The notes beneath the pieces were generated by a model that saw only the letters and a program-made list of their open reading frames with translations, did not search any database and was not told the origin of the DNA. From Dendrobium chrysotoxum (Eukaryota; Streptophyta; Magnoliopsida; Asparagales; Orchidaceae), in the NCBI GenBank assembly GCA_019925795.1, contig CM034314.1, positions 15,744,657 through 15,808,656 of the forward strand: DNA of 64,000 nucleotides, in the 5' to 3' direction. Shown here one piece after another: positions 33,021 to 44,400 of this stretch (positions are counted from its first letter, which is position 1; each line of letters begins with the position of its first letter). The translations under genes were made by a program, and so were the position numbers.

Positions 33021-34499
33021 AGAGAATCATGAGGCTTAATGCCTTAATGCAATTGCTAGACGGAGTTGAAGGAGAAGTGGGAAGCGACAATCTGAGGTGG
33101 TGGTAGTTGAGTGCTTTGTTATGGTGACCGTAAATTGGTGCAAGCGATGGTGGGCAGCCTGATGAACTGTAGCTGGGCATGTTTGGTGTAGTGGCGTTCA
33201 TACTTGTCGTTTTGGTGGCCATTGAGAGGTTGTGAGGTGGTGAAGCAGAGGAGAATATTTTGCTTTGAGAGGAGTTTCAATGCTTGAGAGAGAAGAGACA
33301 AAAAGATAAATGTAGGTCAACTCAAGGCTTTTAACATTTCCAAAGTTCAGAACGAATAGGATGGGCTAAGTTAAGCATTTTAAGCGTTTGTTGCACTGAT
33401 CTCAAGCAAGCCAGTCGTTTTAAAACATTGACGTTAAAAAGACGTTAGAAATTATGTGTTGAACTTTGCATGGTTTTTCCGTACTAGTGAAGATTAAGTA
33501 GCCTGCCATTTTATTTTTGGGTTGAAATTGGCTGGCTTTCTTTTTGGATGCATCCCTCATCAGATTTGAAATTTTAATTTGATCTTGGTTTCATATGGAT
33601 TCTCTGTTTGATTTAATGAGAATTTTTTACTGTTTAATTATAATTTTATGTATTTAGATCTGGTTTTGACCTTAGATAAGTCAGTTTTGCCTGATAATGA
33701 TGATGGTTTATATGCATTGGATTAGACCTATATCACCGTATGCGAATGTTGAGGATTATTTACAACTTTTGGATTTTTGGGTCATTTTTCCATTCCCACA
33801 CTGCTCACCCCTCACTACTGCCTTGATGATCATTCCTTGGAGCTATATAGGCCTTCTTAGTTGTTTAACACCATGTTCAGGTAATTGGGAGATATGAAAT
33901 GCACTATAGTCCTGTGGGGCACTATTTACTACAGTTACTGCAATCCAGCCTGCATTTACTTGCTCTGGTGACCCATAGTTGTTCACTACCATACTGATTG
34001 CTCCAATTATTTTTGGAACTATTGGCCTATGTGTATCTATGTTTTTTTGGTTTTTAACTGGTTTACTTGGAACATAAGTTTGAGTAGTATTATTAAGTTA
34101 CTTTAAACTTTAGTTCTTTGTATAACCACCACAACTTGATATCATTGGCGTTTGGGTAACTTTTGTTAAATCACAGCCATTCCTAATATCTTACGAACAT
34201 ATTTTGGTGTAATATTTGATATTCATATTATCTTGCTGGAATTTGTGACACTTTAGAATTAATGGTGATTGCACCAGCTTTCCTTCTTGTGCATAAACTT
34301 CTTTAATTAGCTGCTTGATCAATACATCATGCAATGTCATTATCCTTCATCTATTCGATGTAGAACTTTCTTCTCAAACATTTTTTTACTCTTGTAAAAC
34401 ATCAATGAATAATAAAACATCTCCATGCATTTCTTTTACCTGAACTACCGGTGCAGAAAAGCTTTGTTTAATATTTGTGGGTCATCAGTTGTGCTAATG
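33021..34499. other. Upstream region of RPC6
   Basis: I find no convincing coding exon. Small minus-strand frames at 32971-33301 are low-complexity. The region should contain the RPC6 promoter or its 5' UTR intron, since the coding exon opens with an acceptor. I see no clear TATA box that I could place with confidence. Confidence 0.35.
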
Positions 34500-34523
34500 T
34501 CATCTTCCTTTTCCTTCATGCAG
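34500..34523 (+). promoter_or_regulatory. 3' splice site before the RPC6 coding exon
   Basis: A pyrimidine-rich tract ('catcttccttttccttcatg') ends in CAG at 34521-34523, 18 bases before the ATG at 34542. This is a textbook plant acceptor and implies an intron in the 5' UTR. It is also the reason not to use the in-frame ATG at 34425. Confidence 0.6.
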
Positions 34524-34541
34524 AACATATCAGTAATAATC

Positions 34542-35234
34542 ATGAGTGGAACAGGTAAATTACCTCAAAAGCGCAAGCTTCCTACACTGCCAGAGAATGA
34601 GAAAAAGCTATATGATTTGATATGGAGTAAAGAGACCTTGGGAATATGGACTGCAGACATGAAAAAGGAAACTGGTCTCGCAAACAATGCAGTGACAAAG
34701 GCCCTCAAGTCCCTCCAATCCAAGGGCCTCATCAAGGATGTGGTGAACATCCACAACAAGGCCAAAAAAATTTACATGGCTGTTGAATTTGAACCTTCAG
34801 AGGAGATATCAGGAGGAACATGGTATTCAGAAGGAAGCCTTGATCTAGAATTTATCACGATACTGAGAGAACAATGTAGGAGGTATGTTGAAAGGTTAAA
34901 GGTTGCAACTGCGGAGAATGTTTGTCAATTTATTAACGATTCTGGGATTTTCAAAATAGTCTGCGACTTGCCGCAAATTAAGGAGATTATGAGTGCCATG
35001 GTTTTAGATAAGGAGATTGAGGAATCGATAAGCTCAGGTGTTGGTGATTTCTTTAATATTCAAGCAGGAAGGAAATGTTATAGGAGCTTGAAGGGTAGAG
35101 ATGGACCTAAAGAAGGATTTTTTTCATCAGTTCCTTGTGGAGTATGCCCAAGGATAAATGAGTGCAGTCCTGATGGTATTATCTCTCCCAATACTTGTGT
35201 TTATTACCAGAAATGGCTAGGCCTAGACTACTAG
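34542..35234 (+). CDS. RPC6: DNA-directed RNA polymerase III subunit RPC6 (RPC34/C34)
   Basis: The product is 230 residues. RPC6 belongs to the RPC3-RPC6-RPC7 subcomplex of nuclear RNA polymerase III, which binds the TFIIIB-promoter complex and helps open DNA at tRNA and 5S genes. Residues 20-85 form a winged-helix domain ('LYDLIWSKETLGIWT', 'VTKALKSLQSKGLIKDV', 'IHNKAKKIYMAVEFEPS'). 'GGTWYSEGSLD' follows at 91-101. The C-terminus has four cysteines, C199, C202, C208 and C219 (CX2CX5CX10C), ending 'YYQKWLGLDY'; this matches the iron-sulfur cluster site known from human RPC39. The protein is shorter than the roughly 316-residue human form because only one winged-helix region is seen before 'GGTWY'. 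I chose the ATG at 34542 because the 39-residue extension to 34425 is not protein-like and crosses the splice acceptor. There are no coding introns, stops or frameshifts, so it looks functional. A LINE tail follows the stop codon. Confidence 0.9.
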   Translation: MSGTGKLPQKRKLPTLPENEKKLYDLIWSKETLGIWTADMKKETGLANNAVTKALKSLQSKGLIKDVVNIHNKAKKIYMAVEFEPSEEISGGTWYSEGSLDLEFITILREQCRRYVERLKVATAENVCQFINDSGIFKIVCDLPQIKEIMSAMVLDKEIEESISSGVGDFFNIQAGRKCYRSLKGRDGPKEGFFSSVPCGVCPRINECSPDGIISPNTCVYYQKWLGLDY

Positions 35235-35241
35235 GCCGGCG

Positions 35242-35281
35242 CCATATGGTGGGATGAAGGTTTGATGTTGTTGTTGTTATG
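35242..35281 (+). mobile_element. RTE LINE 3'-tail-like sequence in the RPC6 3' UTR
   Basis: 'CCATATGGTGGGATGAAGG' followed by TTTGATGTTGTTGTTGTTAT is nearly the same as the LINE 3' end at 49915-49960 ('CCATATAGTGGGATAAAGGC', then TTG repeats) and the complement of 26164-26215. It starts 7 bases after the RPC6 stop codon, so it is either a severely truncated insertion or a relic of a longer one. Confidence 0.65.
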
Positions 35282-35323
35282 AGTTTGTGTTTTGAATTGG
35301 TGATGTCTATTTGATGATAATTT

Positions 35324-35329
35324 AATAAA
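35324..35329 (+). terminator. Candidate RPC6 polyadenylation signal
   Basis: AATAAA occurs 90 bases after the stop codon and is followed by a T-rich run. Plant signals are loose, so this is only a candidate. Confidence 0.4.
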
Positions 35330-35452
35330 AGAATTTTTTTTTTTGTTTGAAGGAGGCTTATTACAATGGCAATTGGCAAGTCAGCATGGGCATCCATGTA
35401 GATTGGCCTGCATTATGGAAAGCTAATTTGGACAAGTGCAGCAACCCTAGAA

Positions 35453-35578
35453 GGTTTTGTTTGGGACAACTTTTTTATTGTTTTATAAAATATTTTTTTA
35501 GTACAAAAATTATTAGTAAAAAAAAATATACTTAAAAATTATTTTAAGAAACAGTAAGAAAATCGTCCCAAACGAAAT
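35453..35578. mobile_element. MITE, family M, copy 2
   Basis: The left end GGTTTTGTTTGGGAC pairs with the right end GTCCCAAACGAAATC. Inner arms 'ttttagtacaaaaatt' and 'attttaagaaacagtaagaaa' follow the order of copy 1 at 19314. It lies 0.2 kb downstream of RPC6. Confidence 0.7.
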
Positions 35579-36052
35579 CTAAGTAGACCTATAAATGGGT
35601 TGGTTTCATGTCAAACCAAACTCTACTTGGATTCAATCTGATTCAAATTGAAGTTTGGATCAGGTTGGGGTTGACCTAAACGTGCTCGAACTCTTTGATA
35701 AGCTATTAGCATTTGCCATAAAAAATATTTTTAAAAAAAAGCTATTAGCATTTGCCATGAAAAATTAGGAAGATATTGAGATCTTTTTGGTATTTGCATA
35801 ATCATCTTGACCTTATCAGGCAATTAACTTACAAACTCATGAAATGAGATTTCACTTGCATATAAATGTAAATTATTATAACTTAACTATTGTGTATGAG
35901 CAAGATCAAGGTAATTGTTCAATAAACTTTATGATTAGATAGCTTGCAAGGTTGTTCACTAACAATAAACGATGCAAAAAATCATAGAAAATAGGTTCAT
36001 GGACAAATAAATGAGCTTTAAAATGCAACATAATTAAGTAGAGTGTAAGATT
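35579..36052. other. Non-coding gap
   Basis: I see no gene. A 23-base word, 'agctattagcatttgccat' plus A-rich bases, is duplicated at 35701 and 35740. The gap ends where a gypsy LTR begins. Confidence 0.4.
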
Positions 36053-37821
36053 TGTAATAGTTTGTATTTTGATTTAAATAAATAATTTTTTTAGGAGTCA
36101 TTATAAGTCAAATTTAAAAATCATTTTCACCATAAGATATATATTATTAGATATATATTATTGAATTTTAATTATAAGAATTTTTTACTGTAAATTTTTA
36201 AGAAATTGACACTTATTGATACAAGTGAGGATTTTGAAACTGTTAGGTGTTCGTTTTACCAATTAATTTCATAAATATTTTTTAAATAAAGTAACTTATT
36301 TTATAGATATTTTTTTATAATTTTTGAACTCTCAAAAAGATTTATATGAATTTTATATTGAAAAATAATTAAATTATATAATTATATTATATTATATTAT
36401 TATGTTATTCAAAATATCTAATTCCACTTTAATGCCTTATTAAAATCAATTTTTTGCCTTAATCCATTCGGTTAAAAGAGACTTGTGAGGGAAATTTGAG
36501 AGAAAAAATGAGGAGGGAGAAAATAGAATTTGGATTGTAAAGGTCGTAAAGCGATTTTTGTTAATTGAATATATCAGAAAATTTGCTTGTTTCACTATAA
36601 AGAATTATTACCCATATTTCTTATTTCAATAATTTTATATTTTTTGATATTTTTTTGATTAATTTTGTATTTTCGTTACCGAAAAATGAAGATAATTTTA
36701 TATTGATAAAATTTTCACCGCATAACTTTTGGTATGTGATGGATCTTGTCAATATGAGTATTTTGACTGAAACATATTGAATTTTCACAAATTAAATTGA
36801 AAGTTATGATTTTTTAAAGTAAATGCATAGTAGACAGATTTGATAGATTTTTCAGTATTTATAAATTTCTGCATTTTATATATGATATTGACTTACATTG
36901 CATAGAAAAGATATAATTTGTATGTAAGCAAGGAAAGATTGGCTTTTAGCATTATAATGAATATGGATTGACTCTAAAATATAATACTCTGCACAAAAGG
37001 GTGCATCGACAGGCTTTCCTTCGAATAAAGGTCAGTGGTATAATCTTAGTTGTAACTTGTAACTAATTGACTAAATTATACTGACGGGTAGAGGATGACG
37101 ACTCTTAAATGATTATTAATTTCATCTGTGAAAATAAATGATTAATAAAAATAAATAAAAGATAAGATGAGATTGGCAAATTGATAGTTATGATAAATAA
37201 CAGATGTATGGAAGAAAATGTCACATTAAAGCTTGATTATCATTCTTTACTTTATATTAACATATTGATAAATATAACTGAAATCTTATTGGTAGTAATA
37301 TTGATACCACATAGCATAGCTTATTGGATGACTTTGTTGATCATATTGAGTTTATTATTGATTTTTAAGATTTTATTCTTCATCTTAAGTAATAACTGAT
37401 ATTGACTAAAACTGAACATATATATTGATTCATTTGTCTTATATTGAAAGTAGTGATAGAGTTTTGCTTATTTGTTGAGTTTTTATGCTTATTATATAAA
37501 TTTTTATAATTTTATGTTAGGGAAGGAATCAGTACCAGTTGAAGTGAGGTTGATAGAGATTCTAAAGTTTTCAATTAATTTTGTTTATATTTTTTTCTTA
37601 TTCTTTTATAGTCATGAGTTTATGATAAAGTAATAATTGTACTGATCTTTTGGTTATTGTATATTGATTTTGGGAATATAGTGAAATATCTTGAGGTATA
37701 TGATTATTAGTTGCTTTCACTGGATATAAATTTATTATTGTGATGATTTATAGAAGTTCTGGTTGATTAATTAAGAAGATAAAATAAATAATTCTTTCAA
37801 ATTTGATTCTAGGGCGTTACT
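36053..37821 (+). mobile_element. Gypsy 5' LTR, copy L4, with primer-binding site
   Basis: It starts TGTAATAG and ends 'agggcgttact', after which AGTATCAGAGCGG (37825-37837) matches the initiator-tRNA-Met primer-binding site. The first 340 bases align with 39412-39750. This is the fullest LTR of the family in the window (1.77 kb). Confidence 0.75.
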
Positions 37822-37989
37822 ATTAGTATCAGAGCGGTTGTTGGAAGAATCTAATTGTAACGAGAGCTATAAGAATTGACCATAAGTGGGGTAGAAGTTG
37901 AGTAGTATTGATTTTCATTTCTTCATTTGATTAATTGAATTGCATATATAAATGTATGCTGAGTTTGTGTGTTATTGATTAGGAAAGAG

Positions 37990-39200
37990 GATTTTATTAG
38001 TGGATACATAGACCCTAATGATCAGGGTACACATAATGAGTAAAGTGTAATAACAGCTTCAGTGAGTTCTGATAGTTTGATGCAGCCACCTAGTATGCTT
38101 GCACAGGCTATGAGTAATGCTAAGAGTAGACAAGTGAGATATAAGGAATCAGAAGGGGACATATCTATAGATGTTCCATAAGTTGAAGCCCATGTTATTC
38201 AAGGGAGCTGTAGAGCCACAGGCAATAGATGATTGGTTGTTGAGAATAGAGAAGACATTTTACAACATGCAATGCCTAGAGAATCGAAAAGTACCACTTG
38301 TCATGTTCCTATTTGAAGGAAAAGCATAAAGATGGTGCATAGGACAATAGCGGGAGAAAATCAAAGAAAGATGAATGCAGAGATTACCTGGATAGAGTTT
38401 GTTACTATTTTCAGAGACTGGTTTATACTTTCGTCAGCCCGATAGCAGATGTAGGAGGCTTTTATGAGATTGGAGCAGGGAAACGGGATAGTGATGTAGT
38501 ATGAGGCAAAGTTTATTGCACTGACCAGTTATGCACCTCAACTGGTCAATATTGCTGACAAACATTACTATAAGTTTCTAAGAGGATTAAGTGGTGAATT
38601 GAGGCATCCGCTAATACCACCGAGGATTCAAGAGTTTTCAGAGCTGGTTGAGAGAGCTAGACTGGTGGAGAATGACTTGGCTATTCTATTTTTCATACGG
38701 GATATGAGTAAGAAGAGATCAGTAAATGTTATAACTAGGAGAGAGAGCAGTGAAAAGAGGGGTAGATTTTTAGACAGCAAGAGAGGATCTACATCTGAGT
38801 CAAGTGTGGGTGTACTAGAGTGTGCCTGATGTGATAATATGCATAGTGGACTGTATTTTATGATGAATAGATAGTGTTTTGGATGTGGGAAGTGAGGACA
38901 CCAGATCATTGATTGTCCACTATAGCGATAGGGGGCAGGATCTGAATTCATAGGGGAGTAAACCAGACAAAGCTATAGACAAATGACCATGGGAACTAAA
39001 GAATACAGTGAAGAATTTGTGAGCATAACATATGGAAGAATAGTGGTTGAAAGTCAAAGAGGACCTACACAGTCTGCTATACCAACACTGCCACTTGTAC
39101 GACCCAGAGTTTATAGTTTAATCTAGCAGGATGATAGGAATGCGCCTTGAGGATCCACTCGTAGAATTTTTAATTTGTATAGTATATTGTGCTTGAATGA
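37990..39200 (+). pseudogene. Gypsy (Tekay/Del-like) gag, truncated at the protease start
   Basis: Frames show the gag N-terminus, 'WIEFVTIFRDWFI' and 'SSAR', then 'YEAKFIALTSYAPQLV', 'YKFLRGLSGELR' and 'ELVERARLVEND'. The zinc knuckle at 38878-38925 reads C-F-G-C-G-K-stop-G-H-Q-I-I-D-C. The protein breaks off after 'RPRVYSL', the first residues of the protease region. There is no protease active site, RT or integrase between here and the 3' LTR. Several stops make it inactive. Confidence 0.7.
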
Positions 39201-39411
39201 TATGTGGGGGTATGATTGTTTTGAATGAATTCATGATTGATTGCATGCATTGTTTTGAAAATTTTGAGCGAATTTCAATTGATTTATTAGTTTTGATATT
39301 TATTTTGAATCGTATTGATTTGTTTTGGAGGATTTATGAATTGAATTTATTTCCATTGATCTGTTTTGTTCGTGGAAATGTCGACAGCGATATTTTTCTA
39401 AGGTGGGCGAT

Positions 39412-39750
39412 TGTAATAGCCTATTTTTGATCCAAATAAATAAATCTTTTTTAGGAGTCATTATAAGCCAAAATTTGAAAACTGTTTTTGCCATAAAATA
39501 GAAATTATTGTGTTTTAATTATAATATTTTTTTCATAATTTTTGAGCTCTCGTGTAAATTCTAAAAAAATTGACATATTTTGGTACAAATGGCAATTTTG
39601 GGACCATCATGTGTACGTTTTACAAATCAATTTCATCAGTATTTTTTAAATAAAATAAACTATTTTATGAATATGTTTCTATACCTTTTGAATTCCCAAA
39701 AAGATTAATATTTGTTTTATACTAAAAAATAATTAAATTATATAATTATA
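39412..39750 (+). mobile_element. Gypsy 3' LTR, copy L5 (5' part only)
   Basis: It begins TGTAATAGCC after 'aaggtgggcga', a plausible polypurine tract, and aligns with the first 340 bases of 36053-37821 ('taggagtcattataag', 'ttgacat', 'aattaaattatataattata'). Homology stops at about 39750, so 1.4 kb of the LTR is missing. Confidence 0.75.
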
Positions 39751-40178
39751 GATTAGCTAATTTTGTTGTAAATAGATCTATAATCTGAGTATTCGGATAT
39801 GTACATTAGCTTGTTTTTCATTGTTAATTATTTGGTATTAGAGTTGGATCAGATCATTATCTAATTGAAGTGCATTCAGATCTTTTTTTTTTTTCATCAT
39901 TCATTTTAAGCTAACACAAATAAGTAATGAAGCGTAGATAAAATGAATAGCATAGTCATTGAAGTAATGAACTAATCTAATGTACTAAAAGATAAACTAA
40001 TCAGCAGAATCAGATGGATTAATAAATTCATTTGTTCTGCTTTGAATAATACAAGGAAGAATGTTCTGCGTCTTCTGTAAGCTTAGAATGCCTAAATTTA
40101 ATACAATTATCGTCAAACATAATATTGCTATTAAAGAAGCAGCTTACATTCATATATGTTAAATCAAAAGTTGGCCGC
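39751..40178. other. Non-coding gap
   Basis: I see no gene or recognisable terminal repeat, only AT-rich sequence between the truncated LTR and a hAT-like element. Confidence 0.4.
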
Positions 40179-40846
40179 TAGGAGTGTAAACGAGTCGAGT
40201 CGAGTCAACTCGAGCTTAACTCGTCCAATGAACGAACAATGGACTCGAGCTTGAGCTCAAGTTGAGCTTGTGTAGTGAGCTCAAGCTCGACTCGGCAAAA
40301 TAAATTTAAGCTTTAGCTCAACTCGTTAACTAACGTTTGGCAAAGGTAGACGCTTCTTGGTGCCGAAGAAGCTCGTCGTTCGTCGAGAGCCTCGAGGCAG
40401 ACATCACAAATGAAGCCAGTGCACTGCATCTCAATTTTTTCAAAGAAAAATATTTATTTTTATTTTTTTCTGCTTAAAAAGCCGAGGCATGCAACTCTTT
40501 TAATACCCAAAAAAAAAAAAAAAGAGCAAAGTCTCTTGCATCTTTTAATGTAGAAAATGACTGTGGGCAACCTTTACAATTTTTTTTCTAACTTAACAAA
40601 TGCATTTAATGTAAGAAATGACATAATCTTGCTTTTAATTTTTTAAAATACTGAAAATAATATTTTAAATTTTATTTAAAAAAAAAAGAGTCCACTCATA
40701 AGCCAACAAGCCTTATGTCAAACTCGAACTCAAGCTCGTTTAATATTCAAGCTCGACTTTATGCTCAAGCTCATGACTCAATAAGCTCGACTCGCGAGCT
40801 CTTTAACGAGTCAAGTTCGAGCCAGCTTGGCTCCTTTACACCCCCA
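40179..40846. mobile_element. hAT-like non-autonomous element
   Basis: The left end TAGGAGTGTAAACGAGTCGA and the right end, complement GGGGGTGTAAAGGAGCCAAG, are inverted. Both subterminal parts are filled with GAGCTCAAGCTCG-like words. The core is AT-rich without a transposase. Flanks share 'ttggcc', but I cannot fix an 8-bp duplication. It resembles 31152-32101 in organisation. Confidence 0.7.
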
Positions 40847-41479
40847 ATTTGGCCAGATTCAAGAGGGTGATATTACAAAAGGCGCCACCTTTGTATAATA
40901 TGTTCTCACTACTATTACAGGACTGGCTAATTTTGGATGAAATTTAAAGTGATGATAACATCCTCAGTCTCCATTTCTCCCAATCCACAAAAGCTGCAGT
41001 GGCAGTTTTCTTTCTGAACGTATATTTGAAAAAATAATGGAATAGTAATATGTTCTTATGGACCAACGAAAGCCATTATGAATAAAATTGAACAATGAGC
41101 AATGCTCAACAAAATCATGTCTTTTCAGATCTTCACTTGTAAATCGTGATTCAAATAGCTTTACAATATCATCATCAACATACTGAAACAATGCCACTGC
41201 TACAATAAGACATAAAAAGGGGATGAAAAAATTGACAAAAATCTCAACTGGAAAAGACGAGGCCACAATCCTAATAACAGAGCAAATATGCATTAGATGC
41301 CTGTCATAAGATTGGCAACTGCATAATGCAGCTAATAATTTCTATTGATCATAGTAAGACTAAAGCTGCAGTCAGCTAAAGCTTACTCTGGTCTGATTAA
41401 TTGTTCCCTGCCTCACAGTACAGAACAACCAAAGCTTACTTTGTAGGGCATAAAAGGCCTTACCAGCATCACAAGCAAC
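40847..41479 (-). other. 3' flank and probable 3' UTR of the kinesin gene
   Basis: This is the stretch just after the kinesin stop codon in the direction of transcription. It has moderate base composition and no transposon signature up to 40850. A 109-codon minus-strand frame (41293-40964) resembles nothing I know. GGTAAGG at about 41465-41459 could be a donor of a 3' UTR intron, but I cannot place an acceptor. Confidence 0.4.
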
Positions 41480-44400
41480 TCACGGACCCAATGAGGAAAC
41501 CAAAACATTTTGTTCTGTCAAACGCCTTTGAAAATTAGCCAATTTTGTCTGCAAACTCACTATTCCGGCTGCCTTTTGCGATAGAATGGTATTTAATTTC
41601 GTAATGTATTCATCTAGCTGATTACCAGGTTGATCAACTTCTTCCAGTAATTTCATTTCCTGCATCATACACAAGTCAGCAGAAAAATGTATACTTATCG
41701 TCATCTTAGAGCAAGATTAAACATATGTACTCACCTCCCTAACAATGTTTATCGTCTCCTCAACTTGTCTTCTATGAGAAGTTACCAGATCTTCCTCTTC
41801 CTGCAATTATAGCCATTTTTTAAATTGTCAGTTCAGAATGAAATTCAAAAGGTGGGATGTGAATATAAGCGTGCGGCCTGTACCTTCAAAAGATCATTCA
41901 AGTCATCATCTGAATTCAAGTTATTTACATCGACATCATAAATATCGGTTCGCTTTGTCTGCAAATTTGTCACTCTCTTAGTCTTCTCCGCATTCATATC
42001 GAACATATCAGTTCGCTTTGTTTGTGTAGTAGTAACTCTTTGAGTCTTATCCTCAAAGCTTGCTGCTGAATATGACTCTGCCTTCCTCGAGGACCATTTG
42101 CCCTGCTCATAAGTGCCGCCAGTGGTATCATACTCCTCAGGAGTACTGGAACCTCTACTTTGATTAGAAGAGTGATTGGAGTAAGATGATAGTAGTCTTA
42201 CATCCTCTCTAGCAGCATGCTCCATGTTTAAAGGTGGAGATGCTTCCTTCACAGCATGCTTGGACGACACATACTTATTTGTTTCATTAATAATAACTTC
42301 ACTGTTGCTGGTTTCAGGAGCAGAATAATTAGGTAAAACTGAAGATAAGGGCACAGCAGTTGACTCCCTTAGATTTGAAATTTCCTTCTTGGGATTGCTA
42401 CTTTTAGTTAAGCTCTTCACTCTGCAAAAAATCGTACATCTACTCTTTAAAAATTTAAAGAAAACAAGATGAGGAAACTCAGGCATGAAAGTAATGAAGC
42501 ATCACCTATCAGCATATCTCAATGTGTTAAGTGTGTGTTCACATGATCCAGAACTTGGAGAAAAACATGAAATCATAACTGTGCGTGAGTCTCCAATAAA
42601 GGAATCTCTCAAAACTTCAGTCAATTTACTCCCTCTGAAAGGTATATGAACTTGGTCATTGTCAAGAGCTCTAATGCATTCTTTCAAGGCAAGCAAACTT
42701 TTGTTGATCTCAGCGCCTTCTATTCTGCATCACAAGTTCGAATTTCATTCAGAAGTGCTTATGGTTTTTGGTTTTCATGTCTTAAAAGAATGACTAATCT
42801 TCAAAAATTACCTAGTCTGTTTATCATTATCAGTGGTGTCTGCACCACGTTCACTGCCAGCTAGGTCTATGAATGACATCTTGCCAATGACTCGAGCTGG
42901 TTTTGATTCGTTGCTGTCCGCTAACCTCTTGACATGTTTCGATTCATTAGTTTCCACTGACTTCTTGATAACAAGCTGAAGTATGGCATGAGATCTTGAG
43001 GACTCCTCATTCGCACCAGTTGTACCAGTACTCCTGGTTGCATTTCCCTTCTCAATAAGCTCCCTGATGGTCTCAACATTTGATACTCGATATTCTTGCA
43101 AACCCACTATGCAGACTTTCTGTTTACCATCCTCTCTCATGCAAAGCTTTCTAAGGTGGAAAAGGATGTGTAGTCAACAAAAAGAACAAGCAAAAAAAAA
43201 AAAGCATACCCTCAACAAATAAATTTCTTACAAGCACACCTTCTATCATTTAGCAGATCAAAAAGCTTCCCACCATAAATCTCAAAGAAACTAACGAATA
43301 GTAGAAATCCTTGGTTCCGGTATGTATGGTGCATTAATCTTAGGATATCTTGGGAAGCCCGTAGTGGCAGCGGTTGCATTGTGTAAGTCTTCCCGCTGCC
43401 TGAAAAAACCAAAAAAAAACATCTTGATTTGTTAACAGAAATCTAGTAGGTTAAAGGGAATGATGAAATGAGTCAGAATTTGCTGTTCAGGTCTTTGCAT
43501 ATCAGTTGATCTTTAAAAAATGTATATATTAAGATCACATTTGGCCTACCAAAGAAAATTAAAAAAAGACAAACTAGCTCTACTTTACCAGTTGTAGAAA
43601 TGTGTCTTAGCATGCACCAAAAATGAATGTCAAAGAAAGATGTTAACAGAGTTGCAGTTCACAATTATTCAAAAAAGTGGGTCTCATGAGAATGAATTCC
43701 CTTTTACTAAACTGAAACCAAAAAAAAAAAAAACTTTCAAGTGATGCCGGCTTAGAGTTTGGGTTTCTAATGCAAATATTATTATATTAAATGGTTCATA
43801 TTATGATTATTCGATAATTTTTATGATGGTTGTCGACTACCTAACGCAACTTTTTATTTTTCTCATCCAAAATTTAATTTGAGACCTTGCAACAACAGTG
43901 TTTGAATTTAAGGAAAGCAAGTATTATTATGTGATATACATAAATCATGCAAAGGAACTTAATAATTCTCATATTATAAACCAATAAATAAGCCAACTCG
44001 CTTTTCTTAAACAATAAATACGAGAATCAGATTTCAATTGGCAATATAATAATTGACTAAATACGAAGAAATGAACGATAAATTTTAACTATGTAAAATG
44101 AGCGAGCAATTATAGGTTAAGAACAACAAATAGATTCTTAGTCATAAAAATTTAAACAAAATAAAAAAGAACTAGCAAGCCAATAACAAGTTACATAAAA
44201 ATATTAGTTAAAAGGAAAGAATACATCAAAGTAAAAAATTTAGCCCTCATGCAAGTACAAAATATCTTCATTCGAAATTAGGCAATTGCACGTATATCAC
44301 GGTCAAAAGAATCACACATCCAATTATGCACACAAAATTAAAAATTAAAAGAGAAATTTAATTCAATCAACATTAATCTAGTCATATCTCTGAACATCTA

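Noticed and set aside
33119..33301. Minus-strand frames upstream of RPC6 as a small gene
   Set aside because: Two overlapping frames of similar length, low complexity, no motif or splice context.
34425..34541. In-frame N-terminal extension of RPC6 from the ATG at 34425
   Set aside because: The extension is not protein-like and contains a strong splice acceptor at 34523; the ATG at 34542 fits better.
40964..41293. 109-codon minus-strand frame
   Set aside because: It lies in the probable 3' UTR of kinesin-13, after its natural stop, with no recognised domain.
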